Of a stretch of 64,000 bases of DNA, positions 9,384 to 20,323 are shown one piece after another. The notes under the pieces are model-generated. The model saw only the letters and a program-made list of their open reading frames with translations. It searched no databases and was not told the DNA's origin. The position numbers and the translations under genes were made by a program. Each line of letters starts with the position of its first letter. The stretch's first letter is position 1. The DNA is from an uncultured Clostridia bacterium (GTDB lineage Bacteria; Bacillota; Clostridia; TANB77; CAG-508), in NCBI GenBank assembly GCA_947601495.1, contig CANQGE010000003.1, forward strand, positions 101,879-165,878, written 5' to 3'.

Positions 9384-9837
9384 TTTTATTTCTCTCCCTT
9401 AAAAATTTAAAAAATTGTTTAAGTAAATTTTCACACTCTTCTTTTAAAATATATTTCTCTGTTTCAATTTTATGATTAAATTTATAATCTTCTAAAAGAT
9501 TTAATACTGATCCACATGCACCAGTTTTTGCATCATCTGTGCCAATATACAATTTTTTTATTCTTGAATTTATAAGTGCTCCCGCACACATAGAGCAGGG
9601 CTCTAATGTTACATACATTTCGCAATCTATAAGGCGCCATGCATCTAACTTTTTACAAGCTTTTTTTATTGCTAAAATTTCTGCATGGCAAGTAGAATCC
9701 TTTTTTGTTTCTTTTTGATTATGAGCTCTTGCTATTATTTTACCATCTTTAACAATTACTGCTCCAACTGGTACCTCTTCTATTTCAAGAGCTTTTTTAG
9801 CCTCTTTTATGGCTTCACTCATAAATTTTTCTTCCAA
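9364..9837 (-). CDS. tadA: tRNA-specific adenosine-34 deaminase TadA
   Basis: The cytidine-deaminase fold has the zinc ligands and proton-shuttling Glu in CHAEILAI and PCSMCAGAL, preceded by EVPVGAVIVKDG and AHNQKE, the TadA-specific pattern. TadA makes inosine at the wobble position of tRNA-Arg(ACG). The track start is a TTG with AGGAG eight bases upstream; the ATG five codons later is the alternative. It heads the run that continues with the family A membrane protein and SRP RNA. Confidence 0.93.
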   Translation of the reverse strand: MEEKFMSEAIKEAKKALEIEEVPVGAVIVKDGKIIARAHNQKETKKDSTCHAEILAIKKACKKLDAWRLIDCEMYVTLEPCSMCAGALINSRIKKLYIGTDDAKTGACGSVLNLLEDYKFNHKIETEKYILKEECENLLKQFFKFLRERNKSENKSS

Positions 9838-9956
9838 AAATATTACTCCTATAATTTTAAAGTTGTAATGATTTTAGCACATCTTTATTGAAAAGTAAAT
9901 AAAAGGAATTTTCAATATAAATTACTTTAATCTTTCTCTTTTAAAGTTTTATTCAT

Positions 9957-9998
9957 AAAAATAAACTCAAACTACTTTTAGTAATTTGAGTTTATTTT
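9957..9998 (-). terminator. Terminator after the giant surface protein gene
   Basis: AAAATAAACTCAAA pairs with TTTGAGTTTATTTT around a short loop, ending in T-rich sequence on the minus strand about 25 bases after the stop codon of the giant gene. The stem is symmetric enough to act on both strands. Confidence 0.75.
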
Positions 9999-10022
9999 CT
10001 TATACTAACTTTAGTTTAGTAG

Positions 10023-13000
10023 TTAGTTTTTATATACTTTTTTTGTATGAGCTTTTTTACATATACCATATGCTGTAATTACTATTAATTCTAGAGTCAT
10101 AACTACTTTTGCTATTATTGTATATCTTCTTTCCATACCTGTTCCTATACCTATTACAACATCTGCATTAGATATGTTATCTTGTTCTGTTGTTTCTCTA
10201 TAATGTGGTATGTTATCTGTGCCTACTATCTGAGCAACATTTGATGTACTTCCTGTGTTTACATTTACTGTTTTAAGTCTTAAAGATATTTCATAGGTTT
10301 TACTTTCCCCTGCTTTTAAGCTTACAGTTGTTCTTAATGTTCCGTTTTCTTCTTGTTTCCATTCGTTGCTAGCTACATTTACAGTATATCCTTTTGGCAC
10401 TAATTCTTCTATCTCTGCTTGACCATCTATTCTTCCAGTATTTGTTACTCTTATTAGATATGTTACATCTACTATTGATTCTCCTGCATTTTCTGATTTA
10501 ATATCTATTTTCATTAATTTTCTGTTTGTTACTCTTCTTGCTTCTCCATTTACTGTTATGCTCTCTATTTCTTTTTCTATTGTCATATTAAATGGTTGTT
10601 TAGCATAATAGTATATTACAGTATCTCCACTTTCTGTTAGTTTTCCTGAAGCATTCCATGGTGTTTCTACTAAATCATAATATGGTATTTGTTTTGACTC
10701 TGTACTGTAGTCGTCGTTTACATATCCTTGTATTTCATATCTATAAGTTTTTACTTCTGTTTTACCTTCTTCTACAGTTTCTGTATACGTTATTTCTTCT
10801 CCTGTGTCTCTATCTACATATTTTACTACTAGAGTTCCACTTGGCATTCTATCATAATAATATGTTACTACTGTTGTTTCTTCTGTCATTTTACCTGTTT
10901 TATTTTCTGGCTCTGGTTCTGCTGCCTTATATCCATATATTACTTTTCTTTCTGCATTATATTCATCATCTATTTTTCCTTTTATTGTTTCTTCAGGTGC
11001 TAATTCTTTTTCTGTTCCTTTTTCTAGATGTCTTACTTTTACTTCTGCAGGTTTTCTTTCATATATGTATTTTACTTCTTTAGTTTCCCTTTCCATTTCG
11101 CCTTCTGGTTCGCCTTGCACTTCTACTAGTTTATATGTTTCAAAATCTTTTTCTTCTGAAGTATATTTATCTCTTACTCTTCCTTTTATTATTTCATCTT
11201 CTGTTAATTCTTCTCCTGTATCTTTGTCAACATATTTTACTACTACTTCTGTTTCTGGTCTTTCATAATAGTATTCCACAATTTGTTCTTCTTCTGTTAT
11301 TTTTCCTTCTGGTTCGCCTTTAGTTGCTACAAGGTCATAATCTTCTATCTCTTTCTGCTCTGTTTTATAGTCTGTTCCTGCTCTTCCTTCTTTAATTTCT
11401 TCTTCTGCTATTTCTTCTCCAGTTTCTTTATCATAGTATTTAGCTGTTACTTTTCCATTTATTTCTATTTTTGTTTCATGTGTTGCCTCTTTTTCATTGT
11501 ATTCTCCTGTTTCGTATAATTCTGTTCTTCCTAATACTTTGTTTTCCATGCTATCTTTTGTTGCATCAAGATTGCTATATACTACTGATATTTCTTTTGT
11601 TATATCTACTTTGTATGTTCCGTTTTCTTCTGTATTAATATGTGGTAATTCTTCTTCCCAAACTATTATGTAGTATGTTTCTTCTTTTGTTTCTTCTGTA
11701 CTATCTGTTTCTGCATTATTTATTTCTGGACCAGTTGCATCTTCACTATTTGTCTCTGGCTGACTTTCTGACTGTTCTACTGGTACTTTAATTTCTTTAT
11801 ATTTTCCACCACCTAAGTTACTGTTTTCTTCATCTATTGCATATGGTAATATATCTACTATTCGTACTTTTCCTTCTCCTATATATTCTTCTATTTCTGA
11901 AGTATAGTGAATCTTATAATTTACTGGTTCTTTTGATGATGTTATTTTTTCTGTTCCTTCTTTTGTTATATCAGCTTTTAAATCTGTATTTAATAATTTG
12001 TAAGAATTTATTACTTCATAATTATATTCAATCACAGGATCTACTATTTCTTCTGTTTTTATTATTCTTGGAATATAGTATTCTAAGCTATTTTCCTCTA
12101 AATTTTCTTTAACAGAGTACACTAGCACTTTTCCATTTTCATCATATTTTGGTAGTCCTTCTTTTCTATATGTCCATTCATTTTCCTCATTTAAGATTAC
12201 ATCTGAGTCTATGATTTTTTCTTCTGAATCTTCTGCTTTACTTGTTATTTGCACTTTTACATTATTTGGTCTATGTCCTTTTAAGTCATCATCATCTTCC
12301 CAAACTTTTCTTATATTTAGATTTACTATGTATTCCTGTTTTATAATTTGATTGTCTGAAGCTTCTTCTTCTACCTCAATTTCTCCTGCAACTGATGGCT
12401 CTATTTCTGGATAATATACTTTTACATTTCCTGTTGCTATATTTTCTAAGTCTTTTACTACATCTTGTTCTTTATATACTAGTTCTAGTTCTTTTACTAT
12501 TTCCTTTGTATATGTTCCGTTTTGATAGAATCCTCCTTCGTAGTCTCCTTCAAGATTTGCAAAAGTATCTATTCCGCTTATTTCTTCTGTCCATGTTATA
12601 GTATTATTTTCTTCATCATAGGTTCCTTCTGCTAAGTTTGACTTTTCTTTATCTATTTTCGCTGGTAAGGTATCTACTATTTCTACCAAAGCTTTTCCTA
12701 TATAATCTTTTATATGTACAGTATATTTCACTTTATATGGTACTACACCATCTTCTTTTATTAATGTTTCTCTTTCTAATGTTGTTGATTTATCCATTTC
12801 ATTTGTTATTTCTGTTGGTATTAAGCTATAATAGTAATTTACAACAATATCTTCTTCTGTCATTTTTCCTTCATAATTTTCTGGATGTTCTTCTCTGCAT
12901 CTATAATTTTGAGGAACTTCAGAAGATGGGGTTGTTGAATATGGATCACCTATTTTGCCTTCCATTATTTCATCTTTTGCAAGTTCTATTTCGGTTTCTT

Positions 13001-16000
13001 CATCTGCTACTTCATCATATAAATAATGATGTACTATTACTTCAGCTGGAATTTCTATTGGAATTTCAACTTCGTCACTTGCTTTATCTTCTGTTACTTT
13101 TTCATATTCTTCTGGATTATCTGCTTTTGGTTCTTGTAATTCAATAGTTGTATCTACTGTATTTACTAGGCTTTCTGCTATTTCATTTATGTTTTCATAT
13201 ACATATTCTAAACTTATTTTCTTTGTTAATTCTATTTCTTTTGCTTCTGCTGGTCTAAATGAATATATATTTTCTATTTCTTCTTGCCATACTATTCTAT
13301 AAACCTTATTTCCATCTACTTCTATTTCTTCATATTTTCCATTATCTAGTTCTGAGCCAGATTCATTTATTGGATATGGCAATGTATCTACTATTGTTAC
13401 TACTGCTTTTCCAGAGAAATTTTCAACTTTTGCTTTAAAGTTTAGTTCATAGTATATTTTAGTATTTTTTGATGTTACAATATCTTGTGTTGTTGTTTTC
13501 TCTACTGAACTTTCCAAATATACTTCTGGCTTATTATATGTATGAATTGTTTCATTTGTTTCTTCACTATCAACTAATGCTTTATTTATTATTTCCATTT
13601 TATCGCTTTGATTGTATTTTACTTCTACTTCAAAACATACATCTTTATAGCTTTGTGCTTCAATTTCTTCTATTTCCCATGTTATTTCATTTTCTTCGGC
13701 TACACCATCGTTTTCTATACTGCTTAAAACTGTTCCTTCTGGCACTTTATCTTGTACTACTACATTATTTATATTTACAGTTCCTGTATTTGAAACTCTA
13801 ATTGTATATCTTATTGTGTCTCCTACAGATACATTGTTTCCGTCTAATGTGCTTTCTGGATTTTTCCTTAATACAACTTCTGCTAATTTTTCATATTTTA
13901 ATACTGGTGCTTTTACTTCATTTGTTGATTCTTCTGTAAATTTTGGTTCTTCAGCATTTCTTATAAATGTCGCTGTATTGGCAACATCTCCTGTTACGCC
14001 TTCGTTTACTGTTACAGTAAAGCTTAAGAAAGATTCTCCGTCTTTTCCATTTTCTCTCTTTGGTACATAGAATTCAATTCCTCTTTCTAAGTCTGTTTCA
14101 TCTTTATAAATTAAATTCTCATCATTATATTTTTCAGAGCCATTTATTCTAATACTCCATGATTTAAATGTTGTATTTCCTGGAATTTTATCTTTTATAA
14201 TTATATCTTTTCCTAGTGAACCTGCATTTGTTACTTTAATTGTATATGTAATTTCTTCACCTGGTATTACGTAATTCTTTCCATATTGAGTTGAAATTAA
14301 TTTTTCTACAGTAAAGTTAGCTTCTGCATATTTATGTAGTGTTTCATTTGTTTCTTTTTCTTGCTTCTCATAATGATCATATACTGTTGCTTTATTTTTA
14401 ATCTCGTGTTCATCATCTATGTCTTCTACTCTTACTTCAAATTCAACAGTTACTTCTGTTTGTGCATCTACTACTAAATCTATTCCGCTTTGTAAATCTT
14501 CATCTGTAAGTTCTTCTTCTACAAGTTCTTCATTTGCAGGTGCCAATATTGTTTTTATTTCAGACATGTTCTGTGTTAGAGCAACAAGACTTCTTTCATT
14601 TATATGAATACTTCCTGAAACAAATGATGTACCTTCTGGAATAGCATCTTTTACTGTTACTTTTCCTGGTGCTAATCCGTCATTTTTAATTACAATTTTA
14701 TATTTTATAACTTCCTTTTTTGATACTTCTGTGTTTGTTTCTGGTTCTGATTGTTTTTCTACAGTTATGTGTGGTATTTTTACTTGTCTTTCTTCAGTAT
14801 TTGTGTTTTCATTATCTACTTGTGCTGTATTGCTTATATTTCTTTCATATGTTCCTTCTTCTAGTTCATTTACTGTTACTTCAAAGCTTAATTTTACCTC
14901 ACCATTTACTTCATTTTCCTTTTTTGGAACATTTACCTTTATTCCCTCAGATAAATGTGTTTCATTCTTTTCTGCTAAATTTTCTTCATTATATATTGAA
15001 GAATCATTTATTTTTATGCTTTCTGGTTTAAATGTTGTTCCATCTGGAATTTTATCTTTTATTACTACTTCTTTTTCAACACCACCTGCATTTGTTACAG
15101 TAATTGTATATGTTATAGTTTCTCCTTCTACCACATAGTCATTTCCAAATTCTGTAGATGATTCTTTTTGATATGATATTTCTGGACCTATGTATGTGTT
15201 TGTTACTTTTAACCCAGATTCAACATTTTCAGTTTGTAAAGAATAATAATCTTTTACGCTATAGTCTGCTTCAGTGATTATATATTCTATTTCGTCTCCA
15301 TTTTCATCATATCTTAATATGTTTTCAAATATATTGCTCCATCCGTTTTCTTCATTTACTTCGCATGTGCCTAATATTTCATCTGGTTTATTTTTGTTTC
15401 TTATTTCTAAAGTTATGCTTGTTGGTTTTTCATATATATTATTCTTATAATTCCACTCTTTTGTTACAGGAATGTCTCTTGGGAATTCTGCTTTTGTAGA
15501 ATGTGTTGCTATTTCTGATTCTTCAGTTTGCCCTGTTGATTCTAGTTCTATTTTTCCTTGTACATTATTTATAATTTCTGTTTCTTCTTTACCTACATTT
15601 GTATAATATACTGTAATATTTTTCTCAAATGTTACAGTACGAGCAGATGCTCCTAATATTGCTCTAATATTATTTTCAGTTAATGTCCAAGTTATTGTAT
15701 TATTTTCCGGATGATATGTTCCTTCATCTAGTGTTCCTAGTTCTCTTGTTTTTTCCTCATCTATTGGGTGTGGCAATGTATCTGTTATTGTTATTGTTGC
15801 GTTTCCTTCATATTCATTGATGCTAGCAGTATAATTGATGTTATAGCTTATTGGTTCATCTAAATTTGTAACTTTTTCTGTTCCTGTTTTTTCTATATTT
15901 TGAGTTATTTCAGCTGGTATTATTCCTAATGTATTTTTAATTTGGAAAAACTTATAATCATCTACTTCTGTAACTTCTTCATCAGTTGATGTACTTATAT

Positions 16001-19000
16001 AATGCCATAATTTATCAACATTATTTCCATAATTACCATGGTCTGATTCTGGATATTGGTCTCCAGTTACTTCTTCTATTGCATACGACGATGAATAGTT
16101 TCCTGTTGTAGCATTTTTATCAAATTTTACAGTTCTATTCTTTATATTATCTATACTAAATCCATAATAGTTCTCATTGCTCGTATCAGTATGCCAATAT
16201 AAATAGAAATCTTTAGAAGGTATTTCTACTTGTAAATTAGCTAAACTAGATCCACCCCATTTTCCAGCTTTGTACATTGTACCACTATAATTATAGTAAA
16301 TTTCAACATAATCATATGTTACATTTTCTGTCTCACATTCAGAATTAAAATTAATTACAAGTCCATTGCTTTTTAGTTCTTCTATTTCACTAGTATAATA
16401 TGGTATTTCCTCTACCACTTCTTCAATAGTATAATTATACTTTTCTCCTCTACTTTTATATATTGGTTGCTTTAAAAATTCATGATACCAATTATTATTT
16501 TGCTCTAATGTAGCTGTGTCTATTGTTTCTCCGTCTCTTTTTAAATTAATTTCTATACTTTCAGGCCTTTTTAATCTTTTATTATTATTATCTTCCCATA
16601 CTTTTTGACTTGCTATATCTAAGTAAGCATCATCTTCTTTTAACGTATTTGTAATTGTAAAGCTTCTTTTCGTTCCTTCATCTGTTTTTTCATCTGTTTT
16701 TGTTACTTTTGAAGAATATAATTCTAATGTATCTTCTGATACACTATACTCATATAAAACACCATTCTCATCAGCTACTGGCACATTAAATACATATTGC
16801 CAACCTTCTTCAGCTTTTAATGTTGCTTTTTCGAATTCTTCTCCATTTTGATATAAAGTTATATCAACAGAGTCTGGTCTTACATTTAATGCATTTCCAT
16901 CATCTTCCCATATTTTATATACTGTTAAGTTATCTTTTGAATTTGGAGTAGCAACTAATGAAACATTAGAACTTATTCCTGTCATATCTTTAACTACTCC
17001 ACCCATTGAATCTATAGCTGTCCATTTTGTATAACATTTATTTTTTGAAATGTTTTCTAAACTTACATTATCTGGTGCTTTCATTTCTACTACTACATAA
17101 ATTAAATCTCCAGATTTAATAGTTTGATCTTTAAAATCAAAAGCTAAAGAAGCTATCGTTGTCTTATCTATAGTTTCATCATCACTTGAATATACTTTCC
17201 ATGCATCCGCATCATCTTGCAATGTTCCTGCATCTCTATCTGTAGAATAATATACAGTTGGAATATAACCTTTTTTAGTTGTAAAGTCTAAATCAACTCC
17301 TGTGAAGAAGCCGTGCCAATCTCCTGTATTTTCTAAGTTATCATAAAGAACTAAGTCTTTAATATCATTTATTCCTGTTCTTACACGTAATTTATATTTA
17401 TATTCACCATTCCATGGCACACTTGCAATATCTGACAACCATTGATTTTCAGATGTTGGAGTCCAAACACTTTTATTTACTTCTTGATATGATGACACTG
17501 CCGGAACAATAGATGTTGATGTCGAATTACCATATGAGTAAAAATCATTTGTTTTTTCATCATTATCTATATCTTTGGTATCTGTATATTTAGTTTTTAT
17601 TAAATAATCTTCTTCTTCATCATTTATAGGAGATACATATGAACTTATTGAATAAGTTGCACCATTCGTAAAATATGATTCATATGGTATTTTTATTGGA
17701 ACTTTAAATTGATATACATAATATGAGTATGATGTCAATTCATATATGTCTATTGGTTCTTTTTCAAAATTTAGTTTTACTTCTATCCATAGTTTGCCCG
17801 TATTTTGATAGTTTCTATTTATTTCTACAGTTGCATTTCTTTTTAAAAATTCTATAAATTCTGCTTGATTTTCAAAATAGTTTCCGTCTTGTTTTTTTAT
17901 TTGTTTATAATATGAGCTTGAAAAACTATTTATAATTTCTTCTTTTGTAGTATTTAACTCAACTCCTAATGGAAAAATAATATCTACCTTTAAGCCTTTA
18001 AAAGTTCCTGTTCCTGTTGCATCATAATAACTATGTCCATTTGATAATTCTAAAGTTCTATAAAAATATTCATTGTCTTGTGATTGATTGGTAATACTTG
18101 ATGTTTGGCAGAAATCTACTATATCTGCACCATAAGTGCTATTTGCTTCTGCTCTTTGAACATAACGTCCAAAATTTTCCATGTCATATGTGTCTATTCC
18201 AAAAATCCTTGCGTTACTTGTATAATTTTCCCATTTTGGTGTATTTTTATATGTTTTTACTCCACTTTCATCAGTTGTATATATTTCTAGATTATTAAAG
18301 TTATAAATATTTCCTTCTAATTGAATTTCATCATTTGTTTGGATATTAACTACTGTGTTCATTCCGCTAGTAGATATATTCAAACCTTCTTCCAAATCAT
18401 ATACTTCTAAATACCAACCTACTATGTCATTTTCTTGAAAAGTTATTGTTTTAGAAGATGTTGTATTTTTAAAACTATTTTCATATTTTTCATAATCTTT
18501 TTGATTTCTGTGTCTTACAAATAATTGCATATCATACTTATCTTTAGTTATTATTGCATCATTTCCATTTTTCCAATAATTACCGTATATATATACTGTT
18601 TTAAAATGATAATCATCATCAGAAAGTTTTTTTACATCATTTCCATCTGTAGAAGTAATGTAAAGTAAATCATCACCTATTTTAAATGTATATTTTTCTC
18701 CCATATAAGTAGCTGATGCTCCGATATTATATTCAATATCTTCACCATATTTTGGATTAATTAATTTGTTATATGATTGTCTTTTATAATATGAATCTGT
18801 TTGTTTAGTAAGTGAATAATCTTCGCCATATTCTATCTCATATTCCGCTAAATTAATTTGCAAATCTTTTTCTACTAATTCTTTTAATTCTTCTCTTCCT
18901 GATAATTTATAATATGAATCTTGTACTTTTCCCCACCATTCTGTATGTTCTGTTATAGTTTCAAGATTATATTCACTTTTAGGATATCCTATATAATAAT

Positions 19001-19955
19001 AAGCATAGTCATAATAAGAATAACTATTTTTTACTGGTATTTTATAAATTCCCTCCTCGTCAGGTGAAACTTGTTTTTGGTCTTCATCTAATACTATACA
19101 TCCTGGTAAAACATCTTCTTTTAAATAACGGCTTTTTTCTTCTACTCTATATCTTACTCCATTAGAAGTGCTCATTGTTGCTCTTGTATAGTATTTTACC
19201 CAAATATAATCTGTTGCATTTGAACCTAATCCATCATAAGATTGTAATTTATATGCTTGTTTTGTCATTGTTGCAGTTGATTCTGTTGATGTAAATTCAA
19301 ATTTCACATCGTTTAACGAATTTACATCTATATTATTTTTAGAATCTACTATTTTGGAAGATATAGTTACATCTGAACCATTTAACAAATCTTCAGCACT
19401 GAAATTATATGCTAATTGAATAGTTCCTTCAAAATTATGATTTTTCTCTATTGGTTTATTATTTGTAAAGATATATTGATTATTTTCTTTATCATATCTA
19501 TAGCTCCACTCATATTTTTTTATTACATCTGTTGATTTATCTGCTGATATAGATGTAGCTTCTTTATATGGTGTTGCTGTAGAGCCTGTTGGATAGACTA
19601 CTCCCAAATTATCTACAATAATTTGCAATTGCCCTGCCTCATAGTCTTCTTGTACATCTGTATTTTGATAATTAACTTGAATTGTTAAAACTCTAGTTTC
19701 TCTTGTTGTTGCATTCCAACTATGGTTTGTAAGCTTTTCATTTCCCTTATTTACTGATGAATCTAGCATAAACGTCCATAATTGCCAAGAAGTTTCATCA
19801 TTTCCTGCTTTTAAATTTAAATACTTAAGTTTTAACTTTCTTGTTGTTTCAGTATTTGCATTTAAAACAATTCCAATTGAAATCATAAAAATAATTAAAG
19901 CAATTATAATACATAAAATTATTTTTTTACTTTTTTGGTTCTTCAATAAATTCAT
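10023..19955 (-). CDS. Giant cell-surface repeat protein (about 3,310 aa; CnaB, DUF11 and MucBP-like domains)
   Basis: After a signal anchor (residues 8-32) comes a roughly 950-residue Tyr/Asn/Ser-rich N-terminal region with no family I recognise, then Cna B-type domains (KIWEDDGNALNVRP near 1007, KVWEDNNNKRLKRP near 1117, KEWNYKN near 1500, KVWEDDDDLKGHRP near 2548), DUF11-type repeats (for example GETITYTITVTNAG near 1600, again near 1740, 1885 and 2035), and at least five MucBP-like modules (near 2305, then KYYDKETGEE, KYVDKDTGEE, RHLEKGTEKE and KYVDRDTGEE from 2838 to 3100). The tail has one membrane helix and a basic end but no LPXTG-like sorting motif. GGAGGACAAAAG precedes the ATG at 19955, so the GTG start in the track six codons earlier is less likely. 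Probably an adhesin or wall-spanning stalk. Confidence 0.9.
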   Translation of the reverse strand: MNLLKNQKSKKIILCIIIALIIFMISIGIVLNANTETTRKLKLKYLNLKAGNDETSWQLWTFMLDSSVNKGNEKLTNHSWNATTRETRVLTIQVNYQNTDVQEDYEAGQLQIIVDNLGVVYPTGSTATPYKEATSISADKSTDVIKKYEWSYRYDKENNQYIFTNNKPIEKNHNFEGTIQLAYNFSAEDLLNGSDVTISSKIVDSKNNIDVNSLNDVKFEFTSTESTATMTKQAYKLQSYDGLGSNATDYIWVKYYTRATMSTSNGVRYRVEEKSRYLKEDVLPGCIVLDEDQKQVSPDEEGIYKIPVKNSYSYYDYAYYYIGYPKSEYNLETITEHTEWWGKVQDSYYKLSGREELKELVEKDLQINLAEYEIEYGEDYSLTKQTDSYYKRQSYNKLINPKYGEDIEYNIGASATYMGEKYTFKIGDDLLYITSTDGNDVKKLSDDDYHFKTVYIYGNYWKNGNDAIITKDKYDMQLFVRHRNQKDYEKYENSFKNTTSSKTITFQENDIVGWYLEVYDLEEGLNISTSGMNTVVNIQTNDEIQLEGNIYNFNNLEIYTTDESGVKTYKNTPKWENYTSNARIFGIDTYDMENFGRYVQRAEANSTYGADIVDFCQTSSITNQSQDNEYFYRTLELSNGHSYYDATGTGTFKGLKVDIIFPLGVELNTTKEEIINSFSSSYYKQIKKQDGNYFENQAEFIEFLKRNATVEINRNYQNTGKLWIEVKLNFEKEPIDIYELTSYSYYVYQFKVPIKIPYESYFTNGATYSISSYVSPINDEEEDYLIKTKYTDTKDIDNDEKTNDFYSYGNSTSTSIVPAVSSYQEVNKSVWTPTSENQWLSDIASVPWNGEYKYKLRVRTGINDIKDLVLYDNLENTGDWHGFFTGVDLDFTTKKGYIPTVYYSTDRDAGTLQDDADAWKVYSSDDETIDKTTIASLAFDFKDQTIKSGDLIYVVVEMKAPDNVSLENISKNKCYTKWTAIDSMGGVVKDMTGISSNVSLVATPNSKDNLTVYKIWEDDGNALNVRPDSVDITLYQNGEEFEKATLKAEEGWQYVFNVPVADENGVLYEYSVSEDTLELYSSKVTKTDEKTDEGTKRSFTITNTLKEDDAYLDIASQKVWEDNNNKRLKRPESIEINLKRDGETIDTATLEQNNNWYHEFLKQPIYKSRGEKYNYTIEEVVEEIPYYTSEIEELKSNGLVINFNSECETENVTYDYVEIYYNYSGTMYKAGKWGGSSLANLQVEIPSKDFYLYWHTDTSNENYYGFSIDNIKNRTVKFDKNATTGNYSSSYAIEEVTGDQYPESDHGNYGNNVDKLWHYISTSTDEEVTEVDDYKFFQIKNTLGIIPAEITQNIEKTGTEKVTNLDEPISYNINYTASINEYEGNATITITDTLPHPIDEEKTRELGTLDEGTYHPENNTITWTLTENNIRAILGASARTVTFEKNITVYYTNVGKEETEIINNVQGKIELESTGQTEESEIATHSTKAEFPRDIPVTKEWNYKNNIYEKPTSITLEIRNKNKPDEILGTCEVNEENGWSNIFENILRYDENGDEIEYIITEADYSVKDYYSLQTENVESGLKVTNTYIGPEISYQKESSTEFGNDYVVEGETITYTITVTNAGGVEKEVVIKDKIPDGTTFKPESIKINDSSIYNEENLAEKNETHLSEGIKVNVPKKENEVNGEVKLSFEVTVNELEEGTYERNISNTAQVDNENTNTEERQVKIPHITVEKQSEPETNTEVSKKEVIKYKIVIKNDGLAPGKVTVKDAIPEGTSFVSGSIHINERSLVALTQNMSEIKTILAPANEELVEEELTDEDLQSGIDLVVDAQTEVTVEFEVRVEDIDDEHEIKNKATVYDHYEKQEKETNETLHKYAEANFTVEKLISTQYGKNYVIPGEEITYTIKVTNAGSLGKDIIIKDKIPGNTTFKSWSIRINGSEKYNDENLIYKDETDLERGIEFYVPKRENGKDGESFLSFTVTVNEGVTGDVANTATFIRNAEEPKFTEESTNEVKAPVLKYEKLAEVVLRKNPESTLDGNNVSVGDTIRYTIRVSNTGTVNINNVVVQDKVPEGTVLSSIENDGVAEENEITWEIEEIEAQSYKDVCFEVEVKYNQSDKMEIINKALVDSEETNETIHTYNKPEVYLESSVEKTTTQDIVTSKNTKIYYELNFKAKVENFSGKAVVTIVDTLPYPINESGSELDNGKYEEIEVDGNKVYRIVWQEEIENIYSFRPAEAKEIELTKKISLEYVYENINEIAESLVNTVDTTIELQEPKADNPEEYEKVTEDKASDEVEIPIEIPAEVIVHHYLYDEVADEETEIELAKDEIMEGKIGDPYSTTPSSEVPQNYRCREEHPENYEGKMTEEDIVVNYYYSLIPTEITNEMDKSTTLERETLIKEDGVVPYKVKYTVHIKDYIGKALVEIVDTLPAKIDKEKSNLAEGTYDEENNTITWTEEISGIDTFANLEGDYEGGFYQNGTYTKEIVKELELVYKEQDVVKDLENIATGNVKVYYPEIEPSVAGEIEVEEEASDNQIIKQEYIVNLNIRKVWEDDDDLKGHRPNNVKVQITSKAEDSEEKIIDSDVILNEENEWTYRKEGLPKYDENGKVLVYSVKENLEENSLEYYIPRIIKTEEIVDPVIEYNYEVINSYKLLNTDLKADITKEGTEKITSSKEPVNYKIHYTSEIEEYIGEGKVRIVDILPYAIDEENSNLGGGKYKEIKVPVEQSESQPETNSEDATGPEINNAETDSTEETKEETYYIIVWEEELPHINTEENGTYKVDITKEISVVYSNLDATKDSMENKVLGRTELYETGEYNEKEATHETKIEINGKVTAKYYDKETGEEIAEEEIKEGRAGTDYKTEQKEIEDYDLVATKGEPEGKITEEEQIVEYYYERPETEVVVKYVDKDTGEELTEDEIIKGRVRDKYTSEEKDFETYKLVEVQGEPEGEMERETKEVKYIYERKPAEVKVRHLEKGTEKELAPEETIKGKIDDEYNAERKVIYGYKAAEPEPENKTGKMTEETTVVTYYYDRMPSGTLVVKYVDRDTGEEITYTETVEEGKTEVKTYRYEIQGYVNDDYSTESKQIPYYDLVETPWNASGKLTESGDTVIYYYAKQPFNMTIEKEIESITVNGEARRVTNRKLMKIDIKSENAGESIVDVTYLIRVTNTGRIDGQAEIEELVPKGYTVNVASNEWKQEENGTLRTTVSLKAGESKTYEISLRLKTVNVNTGSTSNVAQIVGTDNIPHYRETTEQDNISNADVVIGIGTGMERRYTIIAKVVMTLELIVITAYGICKKAHTKKVYKN

Positions 19956-20246
19956 CTTTTGTCCTCCAAACACTTACTAGCTTAAACAGTTCAAGCCATT
20001 ATATTATTTCTTATATATAATATAATTTTATAAGTTTTGTGTAAACACCACTATTTTCCAGCATTTCAAATCCTTTTAGGGAAGTGCTTTTAGCATTTTC
20101 TTTTACTTTTTTATATCTTTTTTTATACATCTAACTAGATTTATCAGTTTTTTTAAGCGTTTTTTCTGCTTTACGGAGTAGGCATTTAGAAGATTATGTA
20201 AAGAATTTTTAATCAAATTTTGTAACATTTTTAAGCATAAAAATAA
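19956..20246. other. Gene-free stretch upstream of the giant surface gene
   Basis: This AT-rich stretch holds the leader of the giant gene. I see no tRNA, riboswitch core or clear promoter. A 41-codon minus-strand frame begins at 20228 but has no ribosome binding site and is interrupted at a run of seven T, so I do not call it. Confidence 0.4.
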
Positions 20247-20280
20247 AGACTTTATATGTTTTTGTTACATATAAAGCCTT
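20247..20280 (-). terminator. Terminator after the sigma factor gene
   Basis: On the minus strand GGCTTTATATGT pairs with ACATATAAAGTC around AACAAAA and is followed by TTTATTTTT, 40-75 bases after the sigma gene stop. Confidence 0.75.
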
Positions 20281-20323
20281 TTATTACAAGTTTTTTTCAA
20301 ATTTTATTATGAAAGTGATATGT

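Noticed and set aside
10770-11480. Regularly spaced similar blocks that look CRISPR-like at first glance
   Set aside because: They are the coding repeats of MucBP-like modules (about 65 codons apart), imperfect and in frame, without spacers or cas genes.
10658-15138. Many plus-strand Leu/Phe/Ser-rich frames (for example 10658-11083, 12638-13147, 14731-15138)
   Set aside because: They are antisense shadows of the giant surface gene, with hydrophobic low-complexity composition and no ribosome binding sites.
20040-20200. Possible riboswitch upstream of the giant surface gene
   Set aside because: No cyclic-di-GMP, T-box or other recognisable core motif could be found on either strand.
20010-20228. 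Minus-strand frame starting at 20228 that seemed to give a 72-residue protein
   Set aside because: On careful reading it is stopped after 41 codons; there is no ribosome binding site, and the rest is in another frame.
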